A stretch of 64,000 bases of DNA. It comes from Actinomadura xylanilytica (GTDB lineage Bacteria > Actinomycetota > Actinomycetes > Streptosporangiales > Streptosporangiaceae). Shown piece after piece: positions 18,463 to 28,779 of this stretch (position 1 is its first letter; each line of letters begins with the position of its first letter). The position numbers and the translations under genes were made by a program. The stretch is from contig NZ_JASNWE010000001.1 of the NCBI RefSeq assembly GCF_030283145.1, positions 1 through 64,000 on the forward strand, given 5' to 3'. Under the pieces are notes generated by a model. It was not told the DNA's origin and searched no databases. It worked only from the letters and a program-made list of their open reading frames with translations.

Positions 18463-19095
18463 GTGAAGCGCACGGGGATCATCGCCACCGCTCTCACCGC
18501 CGCCGCCCTCTCCTCCACCGCGCTGCTCGCGCCCCCCGCCCTCGCCGATCCGCCCGCCCCGCCCAGCGCGTCCGTGGCCGCCCAGCACCTCGCCGGGCTC
18601 ACCGTCGCGGCCGAGGGCTCCATGACGGGCTACACGCGGGAGAAGTTCCCGCACTGGATCACCATCTCCGGCACCTGCAACACCCGCGAAACCGTCCTCA
18701 AGCGGGACGGCAGCGGCGTCCAGGCGGGCGACGACTGCGCCCCCACCTCGGGCACCTGGACCAGCCCCTACGACGGCGGCACCTGGACCCAGGCGTCCGA
18801 CCTCGACATCGACCACATGGTCCCGCTGGCCGAGGCGTGGCGGTCCGGCGCGAGCGGATGGACCACCGCGCAGCGGCAGGCGTTCGCCAACGACCTGAAC
18901 AGCTCGCAGCTCTGGGCCGTCACCGACAACGTCAACCAGTCCAAGAGCGACAAGGACCCCGCTCTGTGGACGCCGCCCCTGGCGTCGTTCCGCTGCATGT
19001 ACGCCCGGTCGTGGATCGACGTGAAGTACCAGTACGACCTGACCGTCGACTCGGCTGAGAAGCAGGCGCTTTCCGGGTTGCTCGACTCCTGCTGA
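18463..19095 (+). CDS. secreted HNH-family (DUF1524-like) nuclease
   Basis: A 210-residue protein with a Sec signal peptide (KRTG, a hydrophobic Ala/Leu core, cleavage expected near ALA-DPP, residue 30). The mature part carries the HNH-like motif DLDIDHMVPLAEAW, followed by LNSSQLWAVTDNVNQSKSDKDP and a terminal CMYARSW block. This is the arrangement of secreted HNH/DUF1524 nucleases common in actinomycetes. Three or four cysteines may form disulfides outside the cell. A role in extracellular DNA scavenging is inferred. The GTG start has AAGGAG 6 bp upstream and an AT-rich promoter region. Confidence 0.85.
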   Translation: MKRTGIIATALTAAALSSTALLAPPALADPPAPPSASVAAQHLAGLTVAAEGSMTGYTREKFPHWITISGTCNTRETVLKRDGSGVQAGDDCAPTSGTWTSPYDGGTWTQASDLDIDHMVPLAEAWRSGASGWTTAQRQAFANDLNSSQLWAVTDNVNQSKSDKDPALWTPPLASFRCMYARSWIDVKYQYDLTVDSAEKQALSGLLDSC

Positions 19096-19264
19096 GCACC
19101 CGCGCCCTCCCGGCGGGTCCCGGCCGATCCCCTCCCATCGGCCAGGGCCCGTCGGGCCCCTCCACCCGCCGCGCCTCCCGCGCACGCGGGGACTGTCAGT
19201 CGGCCACGCCCACCAGATGGGTGCGCAGCCTCCCCAGCGACGGCGGACCGGAGGCAGGGAGGGA

Positions 19265-19765
19265 TCAGCCGGAGAGGCGGGCGAGCCACTCGGCGGCGCG
19301 TTCGATGTGGCCCTCGTCGAGGCCGGTCGCGGGGTCCACCCAGACCAGGAGGTGCTCGCCGGAGTCCGGTTCGGCGGCGACGGAGCCGGCGGCGTCGGGC
19401 TCGTCCTCGAACCAGGCGAAGGGCCGCCCTTCGGCCCAGGCCACCACGTGCCGCGCCTTCCAGGCGCCGAGGGTGCCGCCGTCCGCGGGGCCCGGGAACC
19501 ACGGGATCGGCACGAACGGCAGCTCGGGCAGCCCGACCAGCGGCGCGATCCACTGGTTGGCCTCCTCGCACCAGTAGCTGGCCCAGGTGAGCTCGGCGCC
19601 GGTGGACTCGGCCAGATCGAGCAGCATCCGGCCGTGCCCGGCGTTCAGCCAGAGGCGGTAGGAGACGCCGCGGGGCGAGCATCGATGCCGGCGGAAGCCG
19701 CGATGCGGCCGTTCCAGCGGATTGAGCACGCCGTCAACGTCGAGGAGAATCACCGGCGACCCCAT
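19265..19765 (-). CDS. HAD-like hydrolase domain protein
   Basis: A 166-residue protein whose N-terminus VILLDVDGVLNP is the HAD motif I (DxDG, nucleophile Asp). Further motifs are LTWASYW (motif II Thr/Ser) and a late acidic pair in WFEDEPD (motif IV). The cap is minimal, so it may act on a large or macromolecular substrate; the function is not assignable. ATG 19765 was chosen to start just before the HAD strand; an ATG at 19786 is in frame. Neither has a strong ribosome binding site. Confidence 0.75.
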   Translation of the reverse strand: MGSPVILLDVDGVLNPLERPHRGFRRHRCSPRGVSYRLWLNAGHGRMLLDLAESTGAELTWASYWCEEANQWIAPLVGLPELPFVPIPWFPGPADGGTLGAWKARHVVAWAEGRPFAWFEDEPDAAGSVAAEPDSGEHLLVWVDPATGLDEGHIERAAEWLARLSG

Positions 19766-19916
19766 ACCGGGACCGTACGTCATCATCGCCGCGCGGTGCG
19801 GCCTCTCCGGACACGAGCTTCATCGCGCCCGGTCAGCGGGGCGGCCACAGTCGGCCCCGGGCGGCGGCCCGCCGCTCTGGCCCGGCCGTGCCGCCCGGGA
19901 CCGTAGGCTGGGTGGA

Positions 19917-20744
19917 ATGGAGCCCGAACTCACCCTGATGGCGGTCCACGCCCACCCCGACGACGAGGTCCTCGGCACCGGCGGCCTGCTCGCGCGCTGC
20001 GCCGCGGAGGGCATCCGCACCGTGCTGGTCACCTGCACCAACGGGGACGCCGGCGACGATTCCGGCGGGCTCAAGCCCGGCGACGCGGGGCACGATGCCC
20101 CCGAGGTGGCCCGGCGCCGGCTCGCCGAGTTGGAGGAGTCCGCCCGGCTGCTCGGCATCGACCACGTGGAGGTGCTCGGCTACCGCGACTCGGGCATGGT
20201 GGGGTGGGCGACCAACGACGACCCCGCGGCCTTCTCCAACATCGCGGCCGGGGAGTCCGCCGGGCGGCTGGCCGAGCTGATGGAGCGGTACCGGCCGCAG
20301 GTCGTCGTCACCTATGACGAGAACGGCGGATACGGGCACCCCGACCACATCCAGGCGCACCGGATCGCGGTCGCCGCGGCCGAGAGCACCGGCATCCCCG
20401 ACAAGCTCTACTACACCGCGATGCCGCGCAGCGGCATCAAGCAGATGCTCGACTACGCGGCCTCGGCCGGCCTCGACCTCGGCTTCGAGCCGGACGACGA
20501 CTTCGGCACCCCCGACGAACTCGTCCACGGCGTCGTCGACGTGTCCGCCCACTTCGACAGCAAGCGCAAGGCGCTGGAGGCGCACGCGAGCCAGGGCGAC
20601 AACATCTTCCTGCTGCGCCTGCCCGAGGAGGTCCAGCGGCTGGTGTTCGGCACCGAGGCGTTCACCCGCGTCTTCAGCCGAGTGGCCGTCCCCGACCACG
20701 AGGACGACCTGTTCACCGGCCTGCGTGCGGCCGCGTCGGGGTGA
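19917..20744 (+). CDS. PIG-L/LmbE-family zinc N-deacetylase
   Basis: A 275-residue metal-dependent deacetylase. The zinc site is AVHAHPDDE near the N-terminus plus HPDH in NGGYGHPDHIQAHR. The family includes MshB and Mca of mycothiol metabolism, but the sequence after HPDDE (VLGTGGLLARCAAEG) is of the general LmbE type rather than Mca, so the substrate is left open. ATG 19917 follows GGTGGA. The 3' end overlaps the convergent ARPP-like gene by 32 bp. Confidence 0.87.
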   Translation: MEPELTLMAVHAHPDDEVLGTGGLLARCAAEGIRTVLVTCTNGDAGDDSGGLKPGDAGHDAPEVARRRLAELEESARLLGIDHVEVLGYRDSGMVGWATNDDPAAFSNIAAGESAGRLAELMERYRPQVVVTYDENGGYGHPDHIQAHRIAVAAAESTGIPDKLYYTAMPRSGIKQMLDYAASAGLDLGFEPDDDFGTPDELVHGVVDVSAHFDSKRKALEAHASQGDNIFLLRLPEEVQRLVFGTEAFTRVFSRVAVPDHEDDLFTGLRAAASG

Positions 20745-21912
20745 CCCGCTTGGGCCGCTGGACGGTGCGGCCCCTGCGCGCATCCGCGCGGTAGCGGTTC
20801 AGGACGTCCTTGCGCAGGAGGTAGCCGAAGCCGGCGCGCTCCAGGCGCAGGCCGAGGCCGGTCGCGTCGGTGCCGAGGGCGGCGGCGGTGTCGGCGATGT
20901 TCCAGCCGTGCGCGGCGAGCCGGCTGAGCAGGTAGCCGCGCTTGACCTGGCTGTCCGACAGGCGGAACGTCTTCAGGTAGGCGACGCCGCCGCCCTCGCC
21001 GGTAATGACCTCTCCGATGTGGTTCTCGCGGCGCAGCGCGAACGATGGCAGGAACCGCGAGAGGACGAAATCGTCGATGTACTGGACGTGCTTGTACGAG
21101 CCTTCCCTGTCGAACAGCCGCCCCGCCATGACGTCGTCGTGGAACTCCGCCCATTCCCGCTGCCGCAGGGCCGCCTGGGCGCGCAGGTCCGCCAGTGAGC
21201 GCACCGACGTGTCGTCGATCCTGGCGGCCATGTCCTGCACGTGCAGGCCGAGCAGCCCGTACTGGTAGATCTGCTCGCCGTACAGGTCCTCGATCAGCGT
21301 GGCGTGCAGGGCCCGGTAGTCGTCGGGGTGCGGGACGGCGAACGCGCCGGCCAGGGCGTCGAGGACGTAGACCAGCACACCGCACTGGCCCGGCAGAATC
21401 TCGAAGACGCGCAGGGCGTCCTCCAGACCCTGCACCCGGGCGCCGGTGTAGGCCCTCTCGGCGCGCGGCGAGAGGCCGTGCGAGAGCGCGGAGCGCGACC
21501 ACTCCTCCCAGGCGATCTCGGGACCTCCGAAGTGGAGCGCGAGGTAGCCCTCGACGGCCAGGTGCTGCGGCAGGAACCGCAGCCGGTCCTTGGCCACGCG
21601 GCGGGCCATGCGGCGGGTCTTCTGCACCGGCACGCGGGACGGCGGCCTGCGGAGGTCCTTGTCGAGCAGCCGGGTGCCGTAGGAGGCGGCCGGGTCCTCG
21701 CCGTCGACGTAGGTCGCGACGAACGCGTGCGGGATGAAGGAGGTGTAGGACGTGCCGTCGCCCACGTCGACGACCGGGGAGCCCTCTGCGTAGGCGCGGC
21801 GGTGCAGGCGCAGGTGCGGGACGGGCTCGTCGCGGACGAGCGGCACGAGCCGGACCGAGCCCCAGGTCTGCGCGGGACCGGTGTCCAGCCCCTCCAGGGT
21901 GAACGGGATCAT
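20713..21912 (-). CDS. ARPP-like protein with C-terminal Fis-type HTH, partner of TROVE-vWA protein
   Basis: A 399-residue protein of unknown function. The N-terminal region (about 1-90: PAQTWGSVRLVPLVRDEPVP, VDVGDGTSYTSFIPHAFVATY) resembles ARPP-type domains reported near prokaryotic conflict and RNA-related systems. This is my recollection, not a search. A helical middle follows. Residues about 325-365 (LLSRLAAHGWNIADTAAALG, LRLERAGFGYLL) look like the Fis/HTH_8 fold used at the C-terminus of regulators such as RtcR. The start ATG overlaps the upstream TROVE-vWA stop codon (ATGA, 21909-21912), implying coupled translation and joint function. No catalytic motif is obvious. Confidence 0.65.
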   Translation of the reverse strand: MIPFTLEGLDTGPAQTWGSVRLVPLVRDEPVPHLRLHRRAYAEGSPVVDVGDGTSYTSFIPHAFVATYVDGEDPAASYGTRLLDKDLRRPPSRVPVQKTRRMARRVAKDRLRFLPQHLAVEGYLALHFGGPEIAWEEWSRSALSHGLSPRAERAYTGARVQGLEDALRVFEILPGQCGVLVYVLDALAGAFAVPHPDDYRALHATLIEDLYGEQIYQYGLLGLHVQDMAARIDDTSVRSLADLRAQAALRQREWAEFHDDVMAGRLFDREGSYKHVQYIDDFVLSRFLPSFALRRENHIGEVITGEGGGVAYLKTFRLSDSQVKRGYLLSRLAAHGWNIADTAAALGTDATGLGLRLERAGFGYLLRKDVLNRYRADARRGRTVQRPKRVTPTRPHAGR

Positions 21913-23345
21913 GCCGGCTCCCCCAGGAAGCGGGCCGCCTGCTCGTCGAAGTAGCCGCGCAGGTCGTCCAGCCCGACGCGGCCCTCGGCGAAGCGGGCCA
22001 GCTCGACCAGCGCGGGCAGGTCCTCGGCGTCGCGGACGCCCGCGGTGGGCACCGACGGCGCGAGGCGGCGCACGTCGTAGCCGCTCGCGTCGTACACCGG
22101 GTTGAGGTGGGTGATCGCCACGCGGCCCTCCGGGTCGAGCCGGGAGCGCCAGATCCGCAGCACGTCGGCGGCGAGGCCGGGCGGCGCGTTGTCCCAGCCG
22201 TCTGAGACGACGATCAGACGCTCGGGCGCGGTGTCGAGCGCGTCGAGGAGGCGCATACCGAGCGGGGTCGGGCCGTGCGGGAACAGCAGCAGCGCGTCGG
22301 TGCGGCCCGACAGCCACAGCGGCCTGTACGCGCCGGGCGCGGCGAGCGCCTCCAGCAGGTAGTGGCCGGCCAGCGCGACGGCGAGGGGACGGTGCCGCTT
22401 CTGCGCGGAGCCGGAGGTGGAGTGGCTGTCGTCGAGCACGGCGGTGACCCGGCCCCACGTCCCGGCGCGGTGGCCGGCGACGCGGCGCGCGGCGGACCGG
22501 AGCGCCCCGGTCAGCTCGGTGCGGCGCTTCGAGCGGTCGTCCAGCGTGAGCGACAGGACGTAGGAGGCGAGCCGGGTCGGGCCCATCGCGGCCAGGTCGG
22601 TGTTCCGGCGGATCGCGCTGGTCTCGCCCACCTGGGCGTTCTCCTGGAGGCGGAACCGCTCGAGCCGCGTCATGCGGGGCTCGATGCGCTCCAGGAAGCG
22701 CTCGCGGGGGATGCCGTACTTGGCGGCGAAGCCCTCGGCGACGGTGAACGGCAGCTCGTACAGGGCGGCCTGCTCGTAGTGGGCGCGGCGCCACGTCTCG
22801 AAGAGCGGGGTGCTGAACCGCTTGACCGACTGCGGGGCGAACAGGAACCGTGCGAGCTCGCCGTCCAGCGGCAGGTGCGCGTGCCGGGCGGCCGACTTCA
22901 CCCCGGCGCGGTACTTCACCGCGTCGAACGCCGGGTCGCGGCGGCCGGCCAGCCAGTCGCGGATGATCGCGCGGGTGCGGCGGTTGTTGACCCCGGCGCG
23001 GCGCAGCGCGCCGAACAGGTGGTACACGCGGTGCTGGGGCAGCAGCTCCAGCCGGCGCGCGATGAGGCGGCCCTCTCGGCGGCGGGACTCCACGTCCACG
23101 TCGCCGGCGTGCACCAGCAGGTTGAAGACGATCAGCATCGCGTTGGTGTCGTTGACGTTCAGCGCGAGCGCTCCCGCGTACAGGTCGCGGTAGTTCTCCC
23201 GCATGTACGCGTGCAGGAAGCTCAGCGAGAGCTGCTGCTCCCTCGCATCGTGGTGGAACTCGCGCTGGCCGGTGGAGGTGATCGCCGCGTTGACGAACAT
23301 CAGTGCGTCCTCGCAGGCGATCAGGCCCGCGATGGTCTCGCTCAT
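21909..23345 (-). CDS. TROVE/Ro60-like protein with vWA domain
   Basis: A 478-residue protein. The N-terminal half (about 1-280) is an all-helical HEAT-like region. Its NNRRTRAIIRDWLAG and VKYRAGVKSAARH segments resemble TROVE modules, which bind misfolded RNA and Y RNA in Ro60/Rsr proteins. The C-terminal half is a vWA fold with a MIDAS motif D305-x-S307-x-S309 (LDDSHSTSGS) and VSDGWDN. Bacterial Ro homologues work in RNA quality control and repair. Here the partner is not RtcB but an ARPP-like protein whose start overlaps this stop. No Y RNA was recognised. Family membership is likely but remote. Confidence 0.7.
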   Translation of the reverse strand: MSETIAGLIACEDALMFVNAAITSTGQREFHHDAREQQLSLSFLHAYMRENYRDLYAGALALNVNDTNAMLIVFNLLVHAGDVDVESRRREGRLIARRLELLPQHRVYHLFGALRRAGVNNRRTRAIIRDWLAGRRDPAFDAVKYRAGVKSAARHAHLPLDGELARFLFAPQSVKRFSTPLFETWRRAHYEQAALYELPFTVAEGFAAKYGIPRERFLERIEPRMTRLERFRLQENAQVGETSAIRRNTDLAAMGPTRLASYVLSLTLDDRSKRRTELTGALRSAARRVAGHRAGTWGRVTAVLDDSHSTSGSAQKRHRPLAVALAGHYLLEALAAPGAYRPLWLSGRTDALLLFPHGPTPLGMRLLDALDTAPERLIVVSDGWDNAPPGLAADVLRIWRSRLDPEGRVAITHLNPVYDASGYDVRRLAPSVPTAGVRDAEDLPALVELARFAEGRVGLDDLRGYFDEQAARFLGEPA

Positions 23346-23628
23346 GGCATCCCGCGATCGGCGACGGTGGTCGGGGGCCGGCCGGGGAATGGGGGCGCGA
23401 ACGGCGAACAGACGCGATCGAAGCGGGTTGCGGAAGTCGCACCGGAGTCCCGCGGCCGGCTCCCGAACCGTAGCACCACCGGATGTGGGTCTTCCGCCTA
23501 TTTACGGACGGTACGTGGCGGGGTGCCGGTCGGCGCGGATCCCGGTGTCGTGCGAGTCCGGAGCCTGACTGCATGCGCGTGCGGCATTGTTGCTCTCCGG
23601 AACGACCGTGCGCCTGAAAGGGGTCGCC
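23346..23628. other. divergent intergenic region, TROVE operon / phosphotransferase
   Basis: This 283-bp stretch has no supported gene. On the minus strand a short CGG-loop-CCG element around GGTTCGGGAGCC superficially recalls a tRNA-like T-arm, but I could not fold a complete Y RNA or tRNA. An AT-rich spot CCTATTTACGG (23500-23512) may carry a promoter. Confidence 0.4.
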
Positions 23629-24696
23629 GTGGAGCAGCCTGAGCAGATCGACCCGGAGCTCGTGGACTTCGCCGTCCTGGACGGCTGGATGGACGCGGAG
23701 GGGCTGCCGGGCGGGCCCTTCGAGAACGCCGCGCACCTGTCCGGCGGCACGCAGAACGTGCTGATCCGCTTCAGCCGCGGGGGCCGTGACTACGTGCTGC
23801 GGCGCGGCCCCCGGCATCTGCGGGCCAGGACCAACGAGGTGCTCCGCCGCGAGGCGCGGGTGCTGGCGGCGCTCGACGGCACCGGCGTGCCCGCGCCCAG
23901 GATCATCGCCGCCTGCCCGGACGAGCGGGTCATGGGCGGCGCGGTGTTCTACCTGATGACGCCGGTGGAGGGCTTCAACGCCTCGGTGTCCCTGCCCGAG
24001 CGGCACACCCGCGACGCGGCGGTGCGGCACGCGATGGGCCTGAACGCGGCGCGCGCGCTGTCGGCGCTCGGGGCGGTCGACCACGAGGCCGTGGGCCTGG
24101 CCGGGTTCGGCAAGCCCGAGGGGTTCCTGGAGCGGCAGGTCGGCCGCTGGACGTCCGAGCTGGAGTCCTACCGCGAGCTGGCGGGCTATCCCGGGCCCGA
24201 CATCCCCGGCCTTGGCCGGGTCGCGCGGTGGCTGGAGGCCGGGCGGCCCGCGACCTGGCGTCCCGGGGTCATGCACGGCGACTACCACCTGGCCAACCTG
24301 ATGTACTCCCACGGCGGGCCCGGCGTCGCGGCGATCGTCGACTGGGAGATGTGCACGATCGGCGACCCGCTGCTCGACCTCGGCTGGCTGCTGGCCACCT
24401 GGCCGGGCGACGACGACGAGAGCGCGGCGCTCGCCGGGCCGCTCGGCGACGCGGGCGGGCTCCCCGGGCCGGACGAGCTGGTCGCCGCGTACGCCGAGCG
24501 GGCGGACGCGACGGCGGGCCGCGACCTGTCGGCCATCACCTGGTACGCGGTGCTCGCCTGCTTCAAGCTCGGCATCGTGCTGGAGGGCACGCACGCGCGC
24601 GCGTGCGCGGGGAAGGCCCCGAAGGAGACCGGCGACCTGCTGCACTCCATCACCTTGGGCCTGTTCCGCCGCGCGGAGGCGTTCATCGCCGCCTGA
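23629..24696 (+). CDS. APH-fold phosphotransferase family protein
   Basis: A 355-residue kinase-like protein of the aminoglycoside phosphotransferase/ACAD10-like family. It has a nucleotide-lobe Lys/Arg region (DYVLRRGP), catalytic loop MHGDYHLANLM (Brenner-type HxDxxxxN) and metal-binding IVDWEMCTIGDPLLDLGWLL. Actinobacterial homologues are usually linked to acyl-CoA metabolism rather than antibiotic resistance, and the substrate here is unknown. GTG 23629 has AAAGGGG upstream. The GNAT gene follows at 56 bp on the same strand. Confidence 0.85.
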   Translation: MEQPEQIDPELVDFAVLDGWMDAEGLPGGPFENAAHLSGGTQNVLIRFSRGGRDYVLRRGPRHLRARTNEVLRREARVLAALDGTGVPAPRIIAACPDERVMGGAVFYLMTPVEGFNASVSLPERHTRDAAVRHAMGLNAARALSALGAVDHEAVGLAGFGKPEGFLERQVGRWTSELESYRELAGYPGPDIPGLGRVARWLEAGRPATWRPGVMHGDYHLANLMYSHGGPGVAAIVDWEMCTIGDPLLDLGWLLATWPGDDDESAALAGPLGDAGGLPGPDELVAAYAERADATAGRDLSAITWYAVLACFKLGIVLEGTHARACAGKAPKETGDLLHSITLGLFRRAEAFIAA

Positions 24697-24752
24697 GCCG
24701 GTGTCTCCGGGACTCGCGGGATATGCCAGTATTCCGGGCAGTGGAGGTGGGC

Positions 24753-25274
24753 ATGGAGATCATCCGAGGCGGTGCCGCGGACGCGCCGCTGATCCTGGCG
24801 ATGCTGGACGGTGCCGTTGCGTGGCTCGTGCGGAACGGGCGTCCCGGCCAGTGGGGCTCCGAGCCCTGGTCGGCGGACCCCAAGCGGGTGGAGCGCATCA
24901 CCGCCATCGCGCGCGACGAGGACGTCTGGGTCGCGCGGGTGGACGGCCGTCCGGCGGGCGTGATGGCGACCGGTCCGGCGCCGCCGCACTACGTCTCGGC
25001 CGCGGACGAGCCCGAGCTGTACATCGGCCTGCTGGTGACCGACCGCGAGTTCGCCGGCCACGGCGTCGGCTCGGCGCTCATCGCCCACGCCCTCGACGAG
25101 GCGCGGCGCCTGGGCGTCGGCCTGGTGCGGGTCGACTGCTATGGGGGCGACGACGGCCGCCTGGTCGGGTACTACCGGGGCAACGGCTTCGACCCGGTCC
25201 GGACGTTCAACGTCGGTGAATGGCCCGGGCAGCTGCTCTCGCAGCGCGTCGACTCGCCTCCCGCGTCCGCCTAG
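24753..25274 (+). CDS. GNAT-family N-acetyltransferase
   Basis: A 173-residue acetyltransferase. Motif A is LYIGLLVTDREFAGHGVGSALI (acetyl-CoA pyrophosphate loop R/Q-x-x-G-x-G/A replaced by FAGHGVGS), with a late YYRGNGFDPV motif B. The acceptor is unknown. The ATG at 24753 is preceded by GGAGGTGGG; an ATG at 24723 is in frame. It follows the phosphotransferase gene and may share its transcript. It is convergent with the MpaB-type gene, with only 3 bp between the stops. Confidence 0.85.
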   Translation: MEIIRGGAADAPLILAMLDGAVAWLVRNGRPGQWGSEPWSADPKRVERITAIARDEDVWVARVDGRPAGVMATGPAPPHYVSAADEPELYIGLLVTDREFAGHGVGSALIAHALDEARRLGVGLVRVDCYGGDDGRLVGYYRGNGFDPVRTFNVGEWPGQLLSQRVDSPPASA

Positions 25275-25277
25275 CAC

Positions 25278-26213
25278 CTAGGCGGACGCACGGGTGGCGG
25301 GAGCCCCGGCGTCGTCCGGCTCGGCGCGGACGCGCAGCAGGTTGCGGCGCGACGGGATGCCGCACTCCTCCAGCCGGGTGTGCAGGTCGGCCATCAGCTC
25401 GCGGGTCTCCGGCTTGAACGCGCGTGCCCGCAGCTTCGACGGGACGGCGATGACGCCGAGCCGGGCGAGCCTGAGGCCGACGCCGACCAGCGGGCCGGCG
25501 CCGGGGAACTCGGGCAGCGCCCGGTAGTGGTCGCGGGCCCAGCGCGGCAGCGCGTAGTAGGCGAGCGCGCCGACCGGGAACCACAGCGCCTTGAGCGGCG
25601 CGAGGAACCGCAGCTTGTGCGGCACCCTCGGCCACAGCAGGAAGCGCACGGTCGCGCGGGACTCGGGGATCACCCGCAGGTCCAGGTCGGTCCGGGCCGC
25701 CGCGAAGTAGGCGTCCATCTCGGCGACGCCGCCCGGGACCTCTTCGGCGTGCAGGCCGACGTAGGTGGCGGTGTGCCGCTGCTCGTCGTAGTAGCGGTCC
25801 TTCTCGGCGCGGGTGAGCTTGAGGCCGCCGCGCTCGATCACCTCCAGGTAGGAGGACACCTCGGCGCAGTGCACCCACAGCAGCAGCTCGGGGTCGTCGA
25901 CCCGGTGGGTGCGGCCGGTGTCGGGGTCCTCGATCCGCAGCCGCTTGTGCACGCCGCGGACGCGGGCGCCGAGCCCGGCCGCCTGCTCCGGCGTGCCGAC
26001 GGTGGTGACGGCGACGAAGTTGGCGGTGTTGAAGAGCCGTTCGAGGGGTTCCCGGAGGAAGTCGGAGTTCTGCCAGACCCCGCGCATCGTGGTCGGCTGC
26101 AACGCCTGCAACATGAGCGCCCGCACCCCGGCGATCATCATCAGCGGGTCGAGCACCACCCGCCAGGACACGGTCTCGGGGCCGTGCACGATCAGTCTCC
26201 GCGTGTTCACCAT
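25278..26213 (-). CDS. MpaB/DUF2236-family putative oxygenase
   Basis: A 311-residue helical protein of the oxygenase MpaB/DUF2236 family, related to latex-clearing b-type heme oxygenases. Family features are the N-terminal [40 protein letters not shown] and [14 protein letters not shown], with histidines that may bind heme. The substrate is unknown. ATG 26213 is embedded in an inverted repeat (26215-26230). The gene lies 43 bp downstream of the carrier-protein gene of the dhb operon and might be read through from it, but it does not look like a siderophore gene. Confidence 0.8.
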   Translation of the reverse strand: MVNTRRLIVHGPETVSWRVVLDPLMMIAGVRALMLQALQPTTMRGVWQNSDFLREPLERLFNTANFVAVTTVGTPEQAAGLGARVRGVHKRLRIEDPDTGRTHRVDDPELLLWVHCAEVSSYLEVIERGGLKLTRAEKDRYYDEQRHTATYVGLHAEEVPGGVAEMDAYFAAARTDLDLRVIPESRATVRFLLWPRVPHKLRFLAPLKALWFPVGALAYYALPRWARDHYRALPEFPGAGPLVGVGLRLARLGVIAVPSKLRARAFKPETRELMADLHTRLEECGIPSRRNLLRVRAEPDDAGAPATRASA

Positions 26214-26214
26214 A

Positions 26215-26230
26215 GTAAGCACAGGCTTAC
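26215..26230. promoter_or_regulatory. inverted repeat at start of MpaB-type gene
   Basis: GTAAGC-acag-GCTTAC, perfect 6-bp arms, immediately upstream of and almost touching the start codon at 26213. This is the size expected for a TetR-like operator. No regulator gene is adjacent. Confidence 0.35.
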
Positions 26231-26256
26231 CCCATCCGGGCCGTCCGGTCCAGTGG

Positions 26257-26487
26257 TCAGCGGCCTCCCCCCGAGAGCAGGGCGTGCCAGCCGGCGAGGG
26301 TGGGCGTCTCGGCCAGCTCGGCGAAGCCGATCTCGGCGCCGCGGTCCCGCCACCGCTCGATCAGCATCATCACCCGGATCGAGTCGAGCCCGGCGTCGAT
26401 CAGGTCGTCCTCGAAGCCGAGCTCGGCCGGGTCCAGGTCCAGCAGTCCGGCCACGTCGGAGCGCAGCTCGTCGCGCGTCTGGTGCAT
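26257..26487 (-). CDS. free-standing aryl carrier protein (DHB carrier)
   Basis: A 76-residue acyl/aryl carrier protein. The phosphopantetheine attachment serine is in [17 protein letters not shown] (about residue 40). In EntB and DhbB this domain is fused to the isochorismatase; here it is a separate gene 14 bp downstream of that enzyme. It should be loaded with DHB by DhbE and serve the first condensation domain of the NRPS at 54-61 kb. GGAGAGGAAG precedes the ATG. Confidence 0.88.
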   Translation of the reverse strand: MHQTRDELRSDVAGLLDLDPAELGFEDDLIDAGLDSIRVMMLIERWRDRGAEIGFAELAETPTLAGWHALLSGGGR

Positions 26488-26501
26488 GGTCTTCCTCTCC
26501 T

Positions 26502-27152
26502 TCAGGCGGTGCCGGCGGCGACGCCGCTCAGGGCGTCCGCGAGGCGGGCGGTGGTCGTCGTGGTCGCGCAGCGCTGCGCGGCGTAGGTGAGGGCGGCGCG
26601 GTGGTGGCCGGCGGAGAAGTCGGCGACGGCGTCGGCGACGAAGAACGGCTGGACGTCGCGCGAGAACGCCTCGACCGCGGTGGTCTGGCAGCCGATGTGC
26701 GCGTACACGCCGGTGACGATGAGCTGGTCCCGTCCGGCGGGCAGGAGCAGATCGGCCAGGTCGGTCCGGACGAACGCGCTGTAGCGCCACTTGGTGAGGA
26801 CGGTGTCGTCCTCACCGGGCGCGAGCTCGTCGACGATGCCGCGCTCGCGGGCGGTGGGGCCGATGCCGTCGCCCCAGAAGTCCCGCAACAGGCCGCGCTG
26901 CTCGCGGGTCTGCGCGCCGGGCTGCGCGGAGTACACGACGGGGACGCCGGTGGCGGCGGCGACGGCGCGGAGCCGGGCGATGTTCTTTAGCAGGGCGGGC
27001 AGCGGGTCTCCGGCGTAGGCGTCCAAGAAGTAGTTCTGCATGTCGTGGACGAGCAGGACGGCGCGGCGCGGGTCGGGCGTCCAGCGCACCCGGGGCTCGG
27101 GCAGGTCGTGCTCGGCGGGCATCGGGTACGGGGCGATGGCGGGGATGGCCAT
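26502..27152 (-). CDS. isochorismatase
   Basis: Converts isochorismate to 2,3-dihydro-2,3-DHB and pyruvate. The 216-residue protein has the cysteine-hydrolase-fold residues Asp in [11 protein letters not shown], Lys in TKWRYSAF and the position equivalent to Cys in [12 protein letters not shown]. It ends near residue 210 without the carrier domain found in EntB/DhbB. The ATG at 27152 has AGGAG upstream. It is fourth in the operon dhbA-dhbC-dhbE-isochorismatase-carrier protein. Confidence 0.92.
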   Translation of the reverse strand: MAIPAIAPYPMPAEHDLPEPRVRWTPDPRRAVLLVHDMQNYFLDAYAGDPLPALLKNIARLRAVAAATGVPVVYSAQPGAQTREQRGLLRDFWGDGIGPTARERGIVDELAPGEDDTVLTKWRYSAFVRTDLADLLLPAGRDQLIVTGVYAHIGCQTTAVEAFSRDVQPFFVADAVADFSAGHHRAALTYAAQRCATTTTTARLADALSGVAAGTA

Positions 27153-27162
27153 GGGCCGGCTC

Positions 27163-28778
<1,616 letters not shown>

Positions 28779-28779
<1 letters not shown>

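Noticed and set aside
23346..23628. Possible Y RNA or tRNA-like gene next to the TROVE gene
   Set aside because: Only a fragmentary T-arm-like element is visible (minus strand, GGTTCGGGAGCC). No acceptor stem or anticodon-like arm could be paired, so no RNA gene is claimed.
23629..24696. Aminoglycoside resistance function for the APH-fold protein
   Set aside because: The fold is right, but the sequence pattern and neighbours fit the broad ACAD10/acyl-linked phosphotransferases. Nothing points to an antibiotic substrate.
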